Virus record (IMG/VR): IMGVR_UViG_3300032294_001328
Coordinates: 1-29,488 of that record
DNA: 29,488 bases
Source of the DNA: a virus
Reading direction: 5' to 3' (one strand)
The notes under the pieces: generated by a model
The model's input: the letters and a program-made list of their open reading frames with translations, nothing else
Databases searched by the model: none
What the model was told of the DNA's origin: nothing
Position numbers and translations under genes: made by a program
In this document: piece after piece, positions 1-5,219 of the stretch
Position numbering within the stretch: position 1 is the stretch's first letter
Layout: every line of letters starts with the position of its first letter

Positions 1-7
1 GTCACAC

Positions 8-22
8 CACGCCTACGGCGTG
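8..22. other. Small GC-rich hairpin at window edge
   Basis: CACGCC (8-13), a three-base loop TAC, and GGCGTG (17-22) form a perfect six-pair inverted repeat just upstream of a promoter. There is no T tract directly after it, so it is not a convincing intrinsic terminator. It may be the end of a structure belonging to the gene left of the window. Confidence 0.4.
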
Positions 23-27
23 TCGCC

Positions 28-57
28 TTGACTTTTGTCGGGGGTATCTGATAGGAT
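28..57 (+). promoter_or_regulatory. Sigma-70-like promoter for the three small genes
   Basis: TTGACT (28-33) and TAGGAT (52-57) are separated by 18 bases, giving an expected start near 64. A leader of about 45 bases follows and carries AAAGG at 94-98 ahead of the first ATG at 109. The -35 box is good and the -10 box is imperfect. Confidence 0.5.
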
Positions 58-108
58 ACTCCTATAACAATTAAATAAGATTAACTACTAAAGAAAGGTA
101 CTCATCAA

Positions 109-255
109 ATGAATACACTAGAAAGAATTAGACTAGAACAGCAAGAACGCTACGCTAAGCAGCGTGAGGCTAATCAGGCTAAGATTGAGGCTATGTTCTC
201 AAACAATGTTCGCCCCCTAAATAACTCATACCTACTAACGAAAGAAGAAAACTAA
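109..255 (+). CDS. Small helical protein, 48 aa, unknown function
   Basis: The ATG at 109 follows an AAAGG ribosome site by 10 bases. The 48-residue product starts MNTLERIRLEQQERYAKQRE. It is rich in Glu, Gln, Lys and Arg in its first 30 residues and is probably one amphipathic or coiled-coil helix, then a short polar tail. No family is recognised. The stop codon overlaps the next start as TAATG, so the two are translationally coupled. With the two following genes it forms a compact operon behind the promoter at 28-57. Tiny charged proteins in such clusters of phage genomes are often host-takeover factors, but nothing here shows that. Confidence 0.6.
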   Translation: MNTLERIRLEQQERYAKQREANQAKIEAMFSNNVRPLNNSYLLTKEEN

Positions 256-422
256 TGACTATCACATTCTCAATTTGGCAAGGCTCAAAACTCATCTCAA
301 TCGATAACACTGCTAATGATGTTAAGTTTATTGACAATCTAATCAACACGCTAAACGATAGCGAATTAGGCAAGGGTAAGAAATTTACTGCTAACGTTAT
401 GGATATTAAGGTAACTAACTAA
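255..422 (+). CDS. Small protein, 55 aa, unknown function
   Basis: The start overlaps the preceding stop (TAATG at 253-257). The product, 55 residues starting MTITFSIWQGSKLI, looks like a small alpha/beta fold. It has a beta-prone N-terminus, a central helix (about residues 20-36, NDVKFIDNLINTL) and a basic beta-prone C-terminus containing GKGKKF. No family is recognised. Codon use and tight packing between two other short reading frames support it being real. It is the middle gene of a three-gene operon; the next ATG begins at the base after its stop. Confidence 0.6.
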   Translation: MTITFSIWQGSKLISIDNTANDVKFIDNLINTLNDSELGKGKKFTANVMDIKVTN

Positions 423-527
423 ATGCTATCAGCAATGTATGCACACACATGTGAATCATGTGGAGATACGGGCTTGATTATTTTTGATCAAGATAAAACA
501 CACATAGACCCTTGCAAATGTGAATAG
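423..527 (+). CDS. Four-cysteine zinc-knuckle-like peptide, 34 aa
   Basis: This 34-residue reading frame begins at the base after the preceding stop. It holds two cysteine pairs, Cys10-x2-Cys13 (CESCGDTG) and Cys31-x-Cys33 (CKC), the arrangement of a minimal zinc-binding knuckle like one half of a DnaJ-type cysteine-rich module. The likely role, metal binding with a nucleic-acid or protein partner, is inferred from the cysteines alone. It ends just before the GC-rich hairpin at 534-557 and is the last gene of the little operon. The short length makes it less certain than its two neighbours, but the spacing of Cys residues is unlikely to be chance. Confidence 0.5.
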   Translation: MLSAMYAHTCESCGDTGLIIFDQDKTHIDPCKCE

Positions 528-533
528 GGTATA

Positions 534-557
534 GGGTAGGGGGTACGCCCCCTCCCC
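534..557. terminator. GC-rich hairpin closing the small-gene operon
   Basis: AGGGGG (538-543), loop TACG, and CCCCCT (548-553) pair perfectly. After one mismatch the stem continues with GGG (534-536) and CCC (555-557). The hairpin lies 7 bases after the last small gene. A run of six T residues occurs only about 20-25 bases later, so it may act as a terminator needing help, or as a stabilising 3' structure. It could serve the plus-strand operon or read-through from the reverse-strand gene at 718-933. Confidence 0.45.
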
Positions 558-717
558 GCAGTGTGCTCACTAAAATTTATCAATTCTTTTTTCAAAATGT
601 CGCATCATACAAAACTAACAAATATTCAGATTTTGCCAAAATGAAAATTTTTACAGATTTTCAGAAAAGCGGTATATAAAATAATATTCAGATTTGCCAG
701 GGGTATATAACTCTGGA
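558..717. other. AT-rich intergenic stretch with an imperfect direct repeat
   Basis: No gene is seen here. Two copies of AATATTCAGATTT(T)GCCA lie at 621-638 and 683-699, differing by one T. GGTATATAA occurs at 671-679 and 702-710. The stretch lies downstream of both flanking genes, so it may be a shared 3' region or hold sites for a DNA-binding protein. Confidence 0.3.
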
Positions 718-933
718 TCACCATTTTCCAACTGGACATTTAGCATTCTTAAGGGTAGTCTTTAAAGTCATAAAGCATCCACACTTTTTGCAGGTATTTG
801 ATAGTTTTCTATAAAATGGACATGCCTTACAAATTTCAAGGCGGTATGCAACCAATTCCTCCTGGGACCTAGGTGAATTAGGATTTAATAAATCCCATGG
901 CTTAACATCATCTGATTCGCTAGAACTTGACAT
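718..933 (-). CDS. Zinc-ribbon small phage protein, 71 aa
   Basis: The 71-residue product has six ordered cysteines: Cys35-x2-Cys38, Cys48-x2-Cys51-x-Cys53 and Cys66 near the conserved-looking end CPVGKW. An N-terminal KPWDLL segment precedes them. Short proteins of this layout recur in tailed phages, usually near structural genes, and are annotated only as hypothetical zinc-binding proteins. The start at 933 is chosen because it begins at this conserved part and because TATAAT (945-940 on this strand) lies exactly six bases before the ATG, fitting a leaderless mRNA. The frame stays open upstream to an ATG at 1131 (137 aa) and another at 1194. That AT-rich extension covers two palindromes and, from 1194, would run into the opposing gene, so it is less likely. 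The gene diverges from the block starting at 1163. Confidence 0.75.
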   Translation of the reverse strand: MSSSSESDDVKPWDLLNPNSPRSQEELVAYRLEICKACPFYRKLSNTCKKCGCFMTLKTTLKNAKCPVGKW

Positions 934-939
934 ATAACG

Positions 940-945
940 ATTATA
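940..945 (-). promoter_or_regulatory. TATAAT box of the leaderless zinc-ribbon gene
   Basis: Read on the minus strand, TATAAT spans 945 to 940 and is followed by six bases and then ATG at 933. Transcription would be expected to start on the A of the start codon. No Shine-Dalgarno lies between. The box is preceded by AGGA rather than TGN. Confidence 0.5.
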
Positions 946-971
946 TCCTATAGCACCTATACTTGAATATA

Positions 972-1014
972 TATAACATTTCGTTATAAAGTATATATAT
1001 AACAATTTGTTATA
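972..1014. repeat. Two TATAAC-N5-GTTATA palindromes, left cluster
   Basis: TATAAC-ATTTC-GTTATA spans 972-988 and TATAAC-AATTT-GTTATA spans 998-1014, with 26 bases between equivalent positions. The same dyad recurs in the 2259-2561 gap. They sit between the divergent genes starting at 933 and 1163. They are candidate operators for a dimeric DNA-binding protein; alternatively each could form a small RNA hairpin. Confidence 0.5.
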
Positions 1015-1147
1015 CTTCCCCCATATTAGAGAAAAATAACCTTTATTAGACATATAGTATGCTTGCATACATTGTTTGTCTATAGGGGGTTTGGGTAACT
1101 CTATTTTCGGCTTTGACTTATACCGCCGCATAAAAGCGTATTTAAAA

Positions 1148-1156
1148 TGATATAAT
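1148..1156 (+). promoter_or_regulatory. Extended -10 promoter TGATATAAT, leaderless type
   Basis: TGATATAAT is followed by six bases and then ATG at 1163. Transcription should start at or next to the start codon. There is no Shine-Dalgarno and no -35 box at normal spacing (a TTGACT lies 32 bases upstream, too far). Confidence 0.6.
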
Positions 1157-1162
1157 ACACAT

Positions 1163-1444
1163 ATGACCGCACATAAAATCGTTGTTTTAAGCACAACATC
1201 GCCGATCCTTTTGAGCCCACCAGGAACCCACTCGGGTGTAGATATTACTATGCAAAATGTAAATGCCGAAGGATATATCTATATTGGTGCGGCGAACTTA
1301 ACATCTTCAAACTATGGATTTAGGATTGATCCTAGCCATGCAATTTCGCTTGAACTTAACGGCAAGGATGCAATATATGCTATTGGATCTACTAGCAGTT
1401 TGTCTGTATCGGTTTTAAGTACCGCTCTTGAACAAGGTTCATAA
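1163..1444 (+). CDS. Small beta-rich phage structural protein, 93 aa
   Basis: The 93-residue product starts MTAHKIVVLSTTSPILLSPP and alternates hydrophobic and polar residues throughout, as expected of an all-beta domain. It lacks a signal peptide or membrane segment. The segment NAEGYIYIGAANLTSSNYGF followed by residues matching a ligand-strand pattern is typical of small phage decoration or tail-tip proteins, but no named family is recognised. The start is fixed by the TGATATAAT box six bases upstream, implying leaderless translation. Its stop (TAA 1442-1444) overlaps the ATG of the collagen-like fibre gene. The two are probably made from one transcript and may act together. Confidence 0.7.
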   Translation: MTAHKIVVLSTTSPILLSPPGTHSGVDITMQNVNAEGYIYIGAANLTSSNYGFRIDPSHAISLELNGKDAIYAIGSTSSLSVSVLSTALEQGS

Positions 1445-1941
1445 TGGCTAGATTTTATACACCACCAGACGGTGGAGCAATACCAGGACCGACTGGACCT
1501 GAAGGACCGCAGGGGCCTGTAGGGGATTTAGATAATGGCACAACAACAATTCTTACGTACACTCCAGTTTGGTCGGGTACTGGATTAACATTTACTGGAA
1601 CACCAGCCACAGGATATTATATTAAAATGGGAAACCTAGTAACAGTCCAGATTGATGTTGATTGTACAAATGTTACTAATTTTGGAACTGGTCAATATTC
1701 AATAACAATTCCTGTTGCATCAAGATATCACACAGATGTTTATGGTGGCTCAGTCCATGACGTTGTAAATCAAGGAGTAGATCACTTTAGCATAAAGGGT
1801 CATTTAACAGATTCTAGTACATCTATGACAATTTGGAGTATTGGAAGTTCTGCCAAAGATGAGCCATTTGACCATAACAGCCCATTTAACTTAGCAACGG
1901 CAGACAAGTTTCATATGTTATTTACATATATTTGTGAATAA
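1444..1941 (+). CDS. Collagen-like tail fibre protein, 165 aa
   Basis: Residues 15-27 form four GPX-type triplets (GPTGPEGPQGPVG), a short collagen-like triple-helix segment. The rest (about 32-165) is a beta-rich globular domain containing YTPVWSGTGLTFTG, YYIKMGNLVTVQ and GTGQYSITIPV. These resemble the C-terminal head domain of many phage and prophage fibres, in which a trimer binds the host surface. Inference: a short trimeric receptor-binding or accessory fibre, with the collagen stalk setting trimerisation. It overlaps the preceding gene by four bases and has an AAGG ribosome site. The gene ends 32 bases before the holin-like gene, which has its own promoter. Confidence 0.75.
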   Translation: MARFYTPPDGGAIPGPTGPEGPQGPVGDLDNGTTTILTYTPVWSGTGLTFTGTPATGYYIKMGNLVTVQIDVDCTNVTNFGTGQYSITIPVASRYHTDVYGGSVHDVVNQGVDHFSIKGHLTDSSTSMTIWSIGSSAKDEPFDHNSPFNLATADKFHMLFTYICE

Positions 1942-1955
1942 TCAATCTCAAATAA

Positions 1956-1964
1956 TGATATAAT
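1956..1964 (+). promoter_or_regulatory. Extended -10 promoter TGATATAAT before holin-like gene
   Basis: TGATATAAT lies nine bases before the ATG at 1974, in a 32-base gap. There is no -35 box and no Shine-Dalgarno in the nine bases, so the message would be leaderless or have only a few leading bases. Confidence 0.55.
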
Positions 1965-1973
1965 AATTTTATT

Positions 1974-2258
1974 ATGACCGCACAAGACTGGGCTGGATTC
2001 TTACTTACTTTGCTTTCAATCAGCGGTATTATACTAGGTGGAATCAGGTGGTATATTCATATGCAAATTAAACCCATAGCAGAAGCCATTGAAGATATTC
2101 GTGCCGAGACTAAAACAAACGGCGGAACTTCAATGCGTGATGAGATTAAATTTATTAAACTTGAACAAGAAAGATCTGCTAAAACCAGACTAGCATATAA
2201 TGATAAATTAGATCATATGTATGAAATTCTTTTAGACTATATTTCTAAATCTAAATAG
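1974..2258 (+). CDS. Single-pass membrane protein, holin candidate, 94 aa
   Basis: The product has one clear transmembrane segment at about residues 6-28 (WAGFLLTLLSISGIILGG). A charged, helical tail follows (residues 33-94) that could form a coiled coil, for example IAEAIEDIRAE. One N-terminal membrane helix with a long charged cytoplasmic tail occurs in small phage holins and spanin-like lysis helpers, and also in unrelated membrane proteins. The lysozyme-like gene lies 10 kb away (12752-13318), so context gives only weak support for lysis. It is read from its own promoter (1956-1964) and is followed by the 303-base gene-free region. Confidence 0.6.
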   Translation: MTAQDWAGFLLTLLSISGIILGGIRWYIHMQIKPIAEAIEDIRAETKTNGGTSMRDEIKFIKLEQERSAKTRLAYNDKLDHMYEILLDYISKSK

Positions 2259-2327
2259 TATATATAAAAGATATCTTAAAAACCTCTTACTTTATACTTC
2301 TTTTCTTTATATATTTTAAGTATACAC

Positions 2328-2400
2328 CTTAATACCCTGGATTTCTACTTTTTAAGTAAAAGTTTGTATAACAATTTTGTAACAATTCTTAATACCCTGG
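2328..2400 (+). repeat. 13-base direct repeat, 60 bases apart
   Basis: CTTAATACCCTGG occurs exactly at 2328-2340 and 2388-2400. The flanks are also alike: each copy is followed by a TTT within the next four bases and then ACTTTTT. The exact 60-base period suggests duplication of a regulatory segment or paired protein-binding sites. Confidence 0.45.
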
Positions 2401-2403
2401 GTT

Positions 2404-2473
2404 TATAACTTTTTGTTATCATTAATATAACTTTTTGTTATAATGCTATTTATTAATATAATTTAATGTTATA
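2404..2473. repeat. TATAAC-N5-GTTATA palindromes, right cluster
   Basis: TATAAC-TTTTT-GTTATC spans 2404-2420, TATAAC-TTTTT-GTTATA spans 2426-2442, and TATAAT-TTAAT-GTTATA spans 2457-2473. A degenerate copy with six bases between arms starts at 2367. The right arms of the second and third overlap the boxes TGTTATAAT at 2436-2444 and 2467-2475. A protein binding the dyads would therefore cover promoter-like elements. The same dyad occurs at 972-1014. Confidence 0.5.
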
Positions 2474-2481
2474 ATAAAAAC

Positions 2482-2535
2482 GCTGGCCCACTAGGTTGCT
2501 CTCTACCCACCCCCACTGCCCCTAGTGGGTTCAGC
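2482..2535 (+). terminator. Long hairpin, probable terminator
   Basis: GCTG (2482-2485) and CCCACTAGG (2487-2495) pair with CCTAGTGGG (2521-2529) and CAGC (2532-2535), leaving a 25-base C-rich loop and a small internal loop. The sequence after it is CTTTATTTA, a weak U-rich tail. It lies directly upstream of the promoter at 2545. It probably ends transcription entering from the left, or is a structured leader element if transcription starts at 2436-2475. Confidence 0.5.
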
Positions 2536-2544
2536 CTTTATTTA

Positions 2545-2553
2545 TGGTATAAT
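2545..2553 (+). promoter_or_regulatory. Extended -10 promoter TGGTATAAT, leaderless type
   Basis: TGGTATAAT is followed by eight bases and then ATG at 2562. No Shine-Dalgarno or -35 box is present. It lies just after the hairpin at 2482-2535. Confidence 0.6.
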
Positions 2554-2561
2554 CAATAATT

Positions 2562-2987
2562 ATGACATGTTCATCTTGTTCTCCGCAAATTCAAAAATAT
2601 GGTGCAGATCCTGCAAGCATACAATGGAAGGTCGTACGTGGAGACACTGCAACCCTAGAGGTTGAGTTCTTAGAGATTGACGAGAGTACCCCATTTGACA
2701 CCGATGGCTGGACGTATAAAGCCACAGCGTATGATCCAATAGGTAACGTCCTAGATGCTTTAACCGTAACGGCTACAACAGGCTCTGCGGTCATTACAGC
2801 AGATTCATGTCTTACAGAAAAATGGGGAACATCATATAAATCAGTGGTAGCAGAATTGCCATTTGATTTACAGATAACAATTCCAGGAGAAGCCTCAACT
2901 GGGTATCAGGCAGAAGACACTGTTTGGACACCAATTATTGGTACAATATGTGTACTAGGCGATATTACACCAGGAGGAAGTCTATAA
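2562..2987 (+). CDS. Baseplate/tail accessory protein with a GDT-type beta domain, 141 aa
   Basis: The product opens with MTCSSCSP and carries the motif WKVVRGDTATLEVEF at about residues 22-36, then a beta-rich domain ending in a GD-containing strand. The same opening (aromatic, two or three residues, R/K-GDT, then a beta strand, then a DGW/TGY turn) occurs in the genes at 3087 and 13994. It resembles the N-terminal domain of BppU-type baseplate proteins, which attach receptor-binding proteins to the tail. Inference: a small domain that docks fibre components. The two N-terminal Cys pairs are not shared by the relatives. The stop overlaps the start of the next tiny gene (TAATG). Confidence 0.65.
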   Translation: MTCSSCSPQIQKYGADPASIQWKVVRGDTATLEVEFLEIDESTPFDTDGWTYKATAYDPIGNVLDALTVTATTGSAVITADSCLTEKWGTSYKSVVAELPFDLQITIPGEASTGYQAEDTVWTPIIGTICVLGDITPGGSL

Positions 2988-3085
2988 TGATTACACTATC
3001 ACCAGTTGTTAAAATTAAAAACAACAAAGAAAACTTACCTCCAATTATTAAGGTAAATAATAAGATATTTAAGGTAAAGGCTTAA
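2987..3085 (+). CDS. Tiny basic protein, 32 aa
   Basis: This 32-residue frame begins MITLSPVVKIKNNKENLPPI and is basic and beta-prone. It overlaps the preceding stop by one base, has a strong AGGAGGAAG ribosome site within the end of that gene, and ends one base before the next ATG. Such packing supports translation. A short basic gene also follows the related GDT-domain gene at 13994 (the one at 14374), so the pairing may be functional. No family is recognised. Confidence 0.5.
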   Translation: MITLSPVVKIKNNKENLPPIIKVNNKIFKVKA

Positions 3086-3086
3086 G

Positions 3087-3434
3087 ATGGCATTTCCAGG
3101 TACATATAATTTTAGTTATTACAAGGGTGATACAAGTCAATTTGTTATTCGTCCTAAGAATTCTGATGGATCATCATTTGATTTAACTGGCTATACCGCC
3201 AACTTTTTTATTGCATCAGCCCGTGGAAATAATCCATCATTTAGAGTTGAAGCAGAAGCAATAGTTAGTTCAGTAAACGACACAGTTACCTGTACAATCT
3301 TGCCAGGTGTTGGTGGAACTCTTAATGCAGGAACATATGTTTATGACGTTCAGATCACATCTGGACCATCTACAATCTTTACATTGGTTACAGGAAATAT
3401 CACAGTAACAGAGCAAGTAACTGGAGCATCGTAA
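3087..3434 (+). CDS. BppU-like beta-sandwich tail protein, 115 aa
   Basis: Residues 9-36 carry FSYYKGDTSQFVI followed by a DGSSFDLTGY turn. The rest completes an Ig-like beta sandwich with a GTYVYDVQI strand near residue 85. This is the usual pattern of BppU N-terminal-like phage domains that connect receptor-binding proteins to a baseplate or tail tip. It is the second of three related domains here (others at 2562 and 13994) and the clearest match. The start is one base after the tiny gene's stop region, and the stop overlaps the next ATG (GTAATG). Function is inferred from the family; it has no enzymatic motif. Confidence 0.7.
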   Translation: MAFPGTYNFSYYKGDTSQFVIRPKNSDGSSFDLTGYTANFFIASARGNNPSFRVEAEAIVSSVNDTVTCTILPGVGGTLNAGTYVYDVQITSGPSTIFTLVTGNITVTEQVTGAS

Positions 3435-4012
3435 TGCCAGAGGTAGTATTAAATACCGATAGCATTACAGTTCTTGCTCCACCTGCTGTAATTGAACTTC
3501 TTGTTGATATCGGTCCACAGGGAACTAGAGGAAGTCAGTTTTTTGTCGGGGTAGGAAATCCAAACACCGTAAACATTGGACAAACCCCAAATCTTAATGA
3601 TCTTTATATAAATACATCTCCTGGCGGAGAATTAGGATATTTATATCAATACCAATCACAACCTGGTGGAAATCTTTGGGTAGAAGTACTTGATATTTAT
3701 CCTTCAGTATATTCAGAAAATGCACAGGTCACATTTGAATCAGGCAGTGCAGAAGTTGTTATTCCAGTAGCAGATATTGTAACCGTTACTGGTACCCCGC
3801 TAACATCGGATAACTTTAGTGTTCAGTACAGTATCGCCCATACCAATCCAGTTGCTTCAGCAATGCAGATTCCAGCACTAGTAGGTGCAGGAGATAATCT
3901 TGTTATTAATCTTGAAGCCGTTGAATATGCAAGCAGTACTTGGTCTGCACTAGATGAGTCAGTTACAATCCACTTCAACATCACCATAGTTGAGGCTGGA
4001 CCAGTATCATAA
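3434..4012 (+). CDS. Tail fibre/structural protein with short collagen-like turn, 192 aa
   Basis: Residues 26-33 read IGPQGTRG, a short collagen-like or turn segment. GNPNTVNIGQTPNLNDLYIN and a YLYQY strand follow, a pattern met in phage tail proteins where a short label domain describes the fibre junction. The C-terminal 100 residues are beta-rich (VTFESGSAEVVIPV, then VHFNIT-like strands). No signal peptide or membrane segment is present. It overlaps the preceding gene and closes the accessory-gene group 2562-4012. The next gene has its own promoter in the 28-base gap. Exact role unknown; a structural virion part is likely. Confidence 0.65.
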   Translation: MPEVVLNTDSITVLAPPAVIELLVDIGPQGTRGSQFFVGVGNPNTVNIGQTPNLNDLYINTSPGGELGYLYQYQSQPGGNLWVEVLDIYPSVYSENAQVTFESGSAEVVIPVADIVTVTGTPLTSDNFSVQYSIAHTNPVASAMQIPALVGAGDNLVINLEAVEYASSTWSALDESVTIHFNITIVEAGPVS

Positions 4013-4014
4013 TA

Positions 4015-4023
4015 TGGTATAAT
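4015..4023 (+). promoter_or_regulatory. Extended -10 promoter TGGTATAAT before cassette A
   Basis: TGGTATAAT starts three bases after the preceding stop codon. Unlike the leaderless cases it is followed by a short leader with the ribosome site AAGAGGTG before ATG 4041. No -35 box at normal spacing. Confidence 0.6.
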
Positions 4024-4040
4024 TTTCAAGAGGTGATCTA

Positions 4041-5207
4041 ATGGCAACAGAGTCAATTGGTACGTTAATACCAACAGCAATTCCAGGATATACTGATTCA
4101 GCAGATATCCAAGCAGCACTACGTGCATACCACTACGGTTCATATTCTTACGACCCTGCAAACACATCACCTTCATCACTTGTAACGCCATCTATGGCAA
4201 AGACTATTTATGATATTCAGACAGATATCACTGCTCTTGAAAACCGTCCATCATCTGGTGGAGAGGTAGACAATACAGAGCCAGTACCAGCAGACTTTAC
4301 ACCACCAGAGATTCCAGATGGATTTATCTGGGTAGATTCAAACGGTACAGTAGGTGGACTACCAATATCTGCAACTTCAGTATTTACAAACTCTGCTCCA
4401 ACAACATCTCTTACATCTGGTGTTATCTGGGTAGATAAAGATCCAACAGAAATTACAGCAAACCCATATATCTCAACATCTGCTATTGCAGCAAAGGGTG
4501 ATTTAATTGCAGGAAGCGCAAATGATGCAATAACTATTTTATCTGCTGCTTCTACAAATGGATTTGTTCTTAATGTTAACTCTTCAACAACTTCAGGACT
4601 TGCTTGGGTTGATTCAGCAGCAAGCACACAAACATTAACAAACAAGTCAGTTGCACTTGGTTCAAATACCGTAACAGGAACAATTGCACAATTCAATACC
4701 GCAGTAACAGATGCAGACTTTGCAACAGTTGCAGGTAGCGAAACACTTACAAACAAAACTTTAACATCTGCAAACCTAACAGCACCAGTTATTACTGGAA
4801 CTGCTTCAATCTGGCAGATGATGGAAAATGTGGCGGTGTCTGCAACAGCAGCAACTGGTACAGTAAACTATGATCTTTTATCAAATGGTGCAGTTACATA
4901 CTACACAGCAAATGCTACAGGAAACTGGACACTTAATTTGCGTGGTAACTCAGGAACAACTCTTAACTCAATAATGTCAACAGGAACATCTTTAACAATT
5001 GCATTTCTTGTAACAAATGGTGGATCTGCTTTTTATCAAACAGGATTCCAAATTGATGGAACGACATCTGGCATTACACTAGAATGGCAAAACGGAGCAG
5101 CCCCTGCTGCTGGAAATATAAACGGAATTGATGCTTATTCAATTACAGTTATTAAAACTGGTAGCGCAACATATACAGTGTTAGCCTCTCAAACCAGATT
5201 TGCGTAA
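4041..5207 (+). CDS. Tail fibre shaft protein, cassette A, 388 aa
   Basis: The first 60 residues (MATESIGTLIPTAIPGYTDS) form a distinct attachment region. A Thr/Ser/Ala-rich shaft with the fibre repeat word LTNK (about residues 200 and 237) follows, then a C-terminal domain (about 265-388) with ATAATGTVNYDLL, TGNWTLNLRG, FYQTGFQIDG and the end SQTRFA. That end domain is repeated in the gene at 7111. LTNK repeats are common in shafts of T4-like and cyanophage fibres, where trimers wind into a stiff rod. Inference: the rod carrying the polyglycine adhesin encoded next. It has an AAGAGGTG ribosome site and its own promoter. The next start is 12 bases after its stop. Confidence 0.75.
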   Translation: MATESIGTLIPTAIPGYTDSADIQAALRAYHYGSYSYDPANTSPSSLVTPSMAKTIYDIQTDITALENRPSSGGEVDNTEPVPADFTPPEIPDGFIWVDSNGTVGGLPISATSVFTNSAPTTSLTSGVIWVDKDPTEITANPYISTSAIAAKGDLIAGSANDAITILSAASTNGFVLNVNSSTTSGLAWVDSAASTQTLTNKSVALGSNTVTGTIAQFNTAVTDADFATVAGSETLTNKTLTSANLTAPVITGTASIWQMMENVAVSATAATGTVNYDLLSNGAVTYYTANATGNWTLNLRGNSGTTLNSIMSTGTSLTIAFLVTNGGSAFYQTGFQIDGTTSGITLEWQNGAAPAAGNINGIDAYSITVIKTGSATYTVLASQTRFA

Positions 5208-5219
5208 GGGGGGTAGAGG

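Larger units (their letters stand above)
2259..2561. other. Gene-free control region of about 300 bases
   Basis: No reading frame of note is seen. The stretch is very AT-rich until 2480. It holds a duplicated 13-base word, three or four palindromes of the TATAAC-N5-GTTATA type with embedded TGTTATAAT boxes, a large hairpin (2482-2535) and a promoter for the next gene. It is the longest gap in the window and probably separates transcription units; an additional role such as a protein-binding hub is possible. Confidence 0.5.

Noticed and set aside
597-644. Fifteen-residue frame in the left intergenic region
   Set aside because: Too short, with no ribosome site and no sign of coding.
972-1014. 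CRISPR-like array from the repeated palindromes
   Set aside because: Only two short repeats here with no spacer-like unique segments of uniform length and no cas gene.
934-1194. N-terminal extension of the zinc-ribbon gene to 1131 or 1194
   Set aside because: The extension covers two AT-rich palindromes and from 1194 overlaps the opposite gene. The family core starts near 933, where a leaderless -10 spacing is found. The 1131 start (137 aa) cannot be fully excluded.
4217-4756. 179-residue minus-strand frame opposite the fibre shaft gene (similar cases at 8254-8682 and 18215-18652)
   Set aside because: Complement of Thr/Ser-rich repeats. No start signal, no motif, and the plus-strand fibre genes are convincing.
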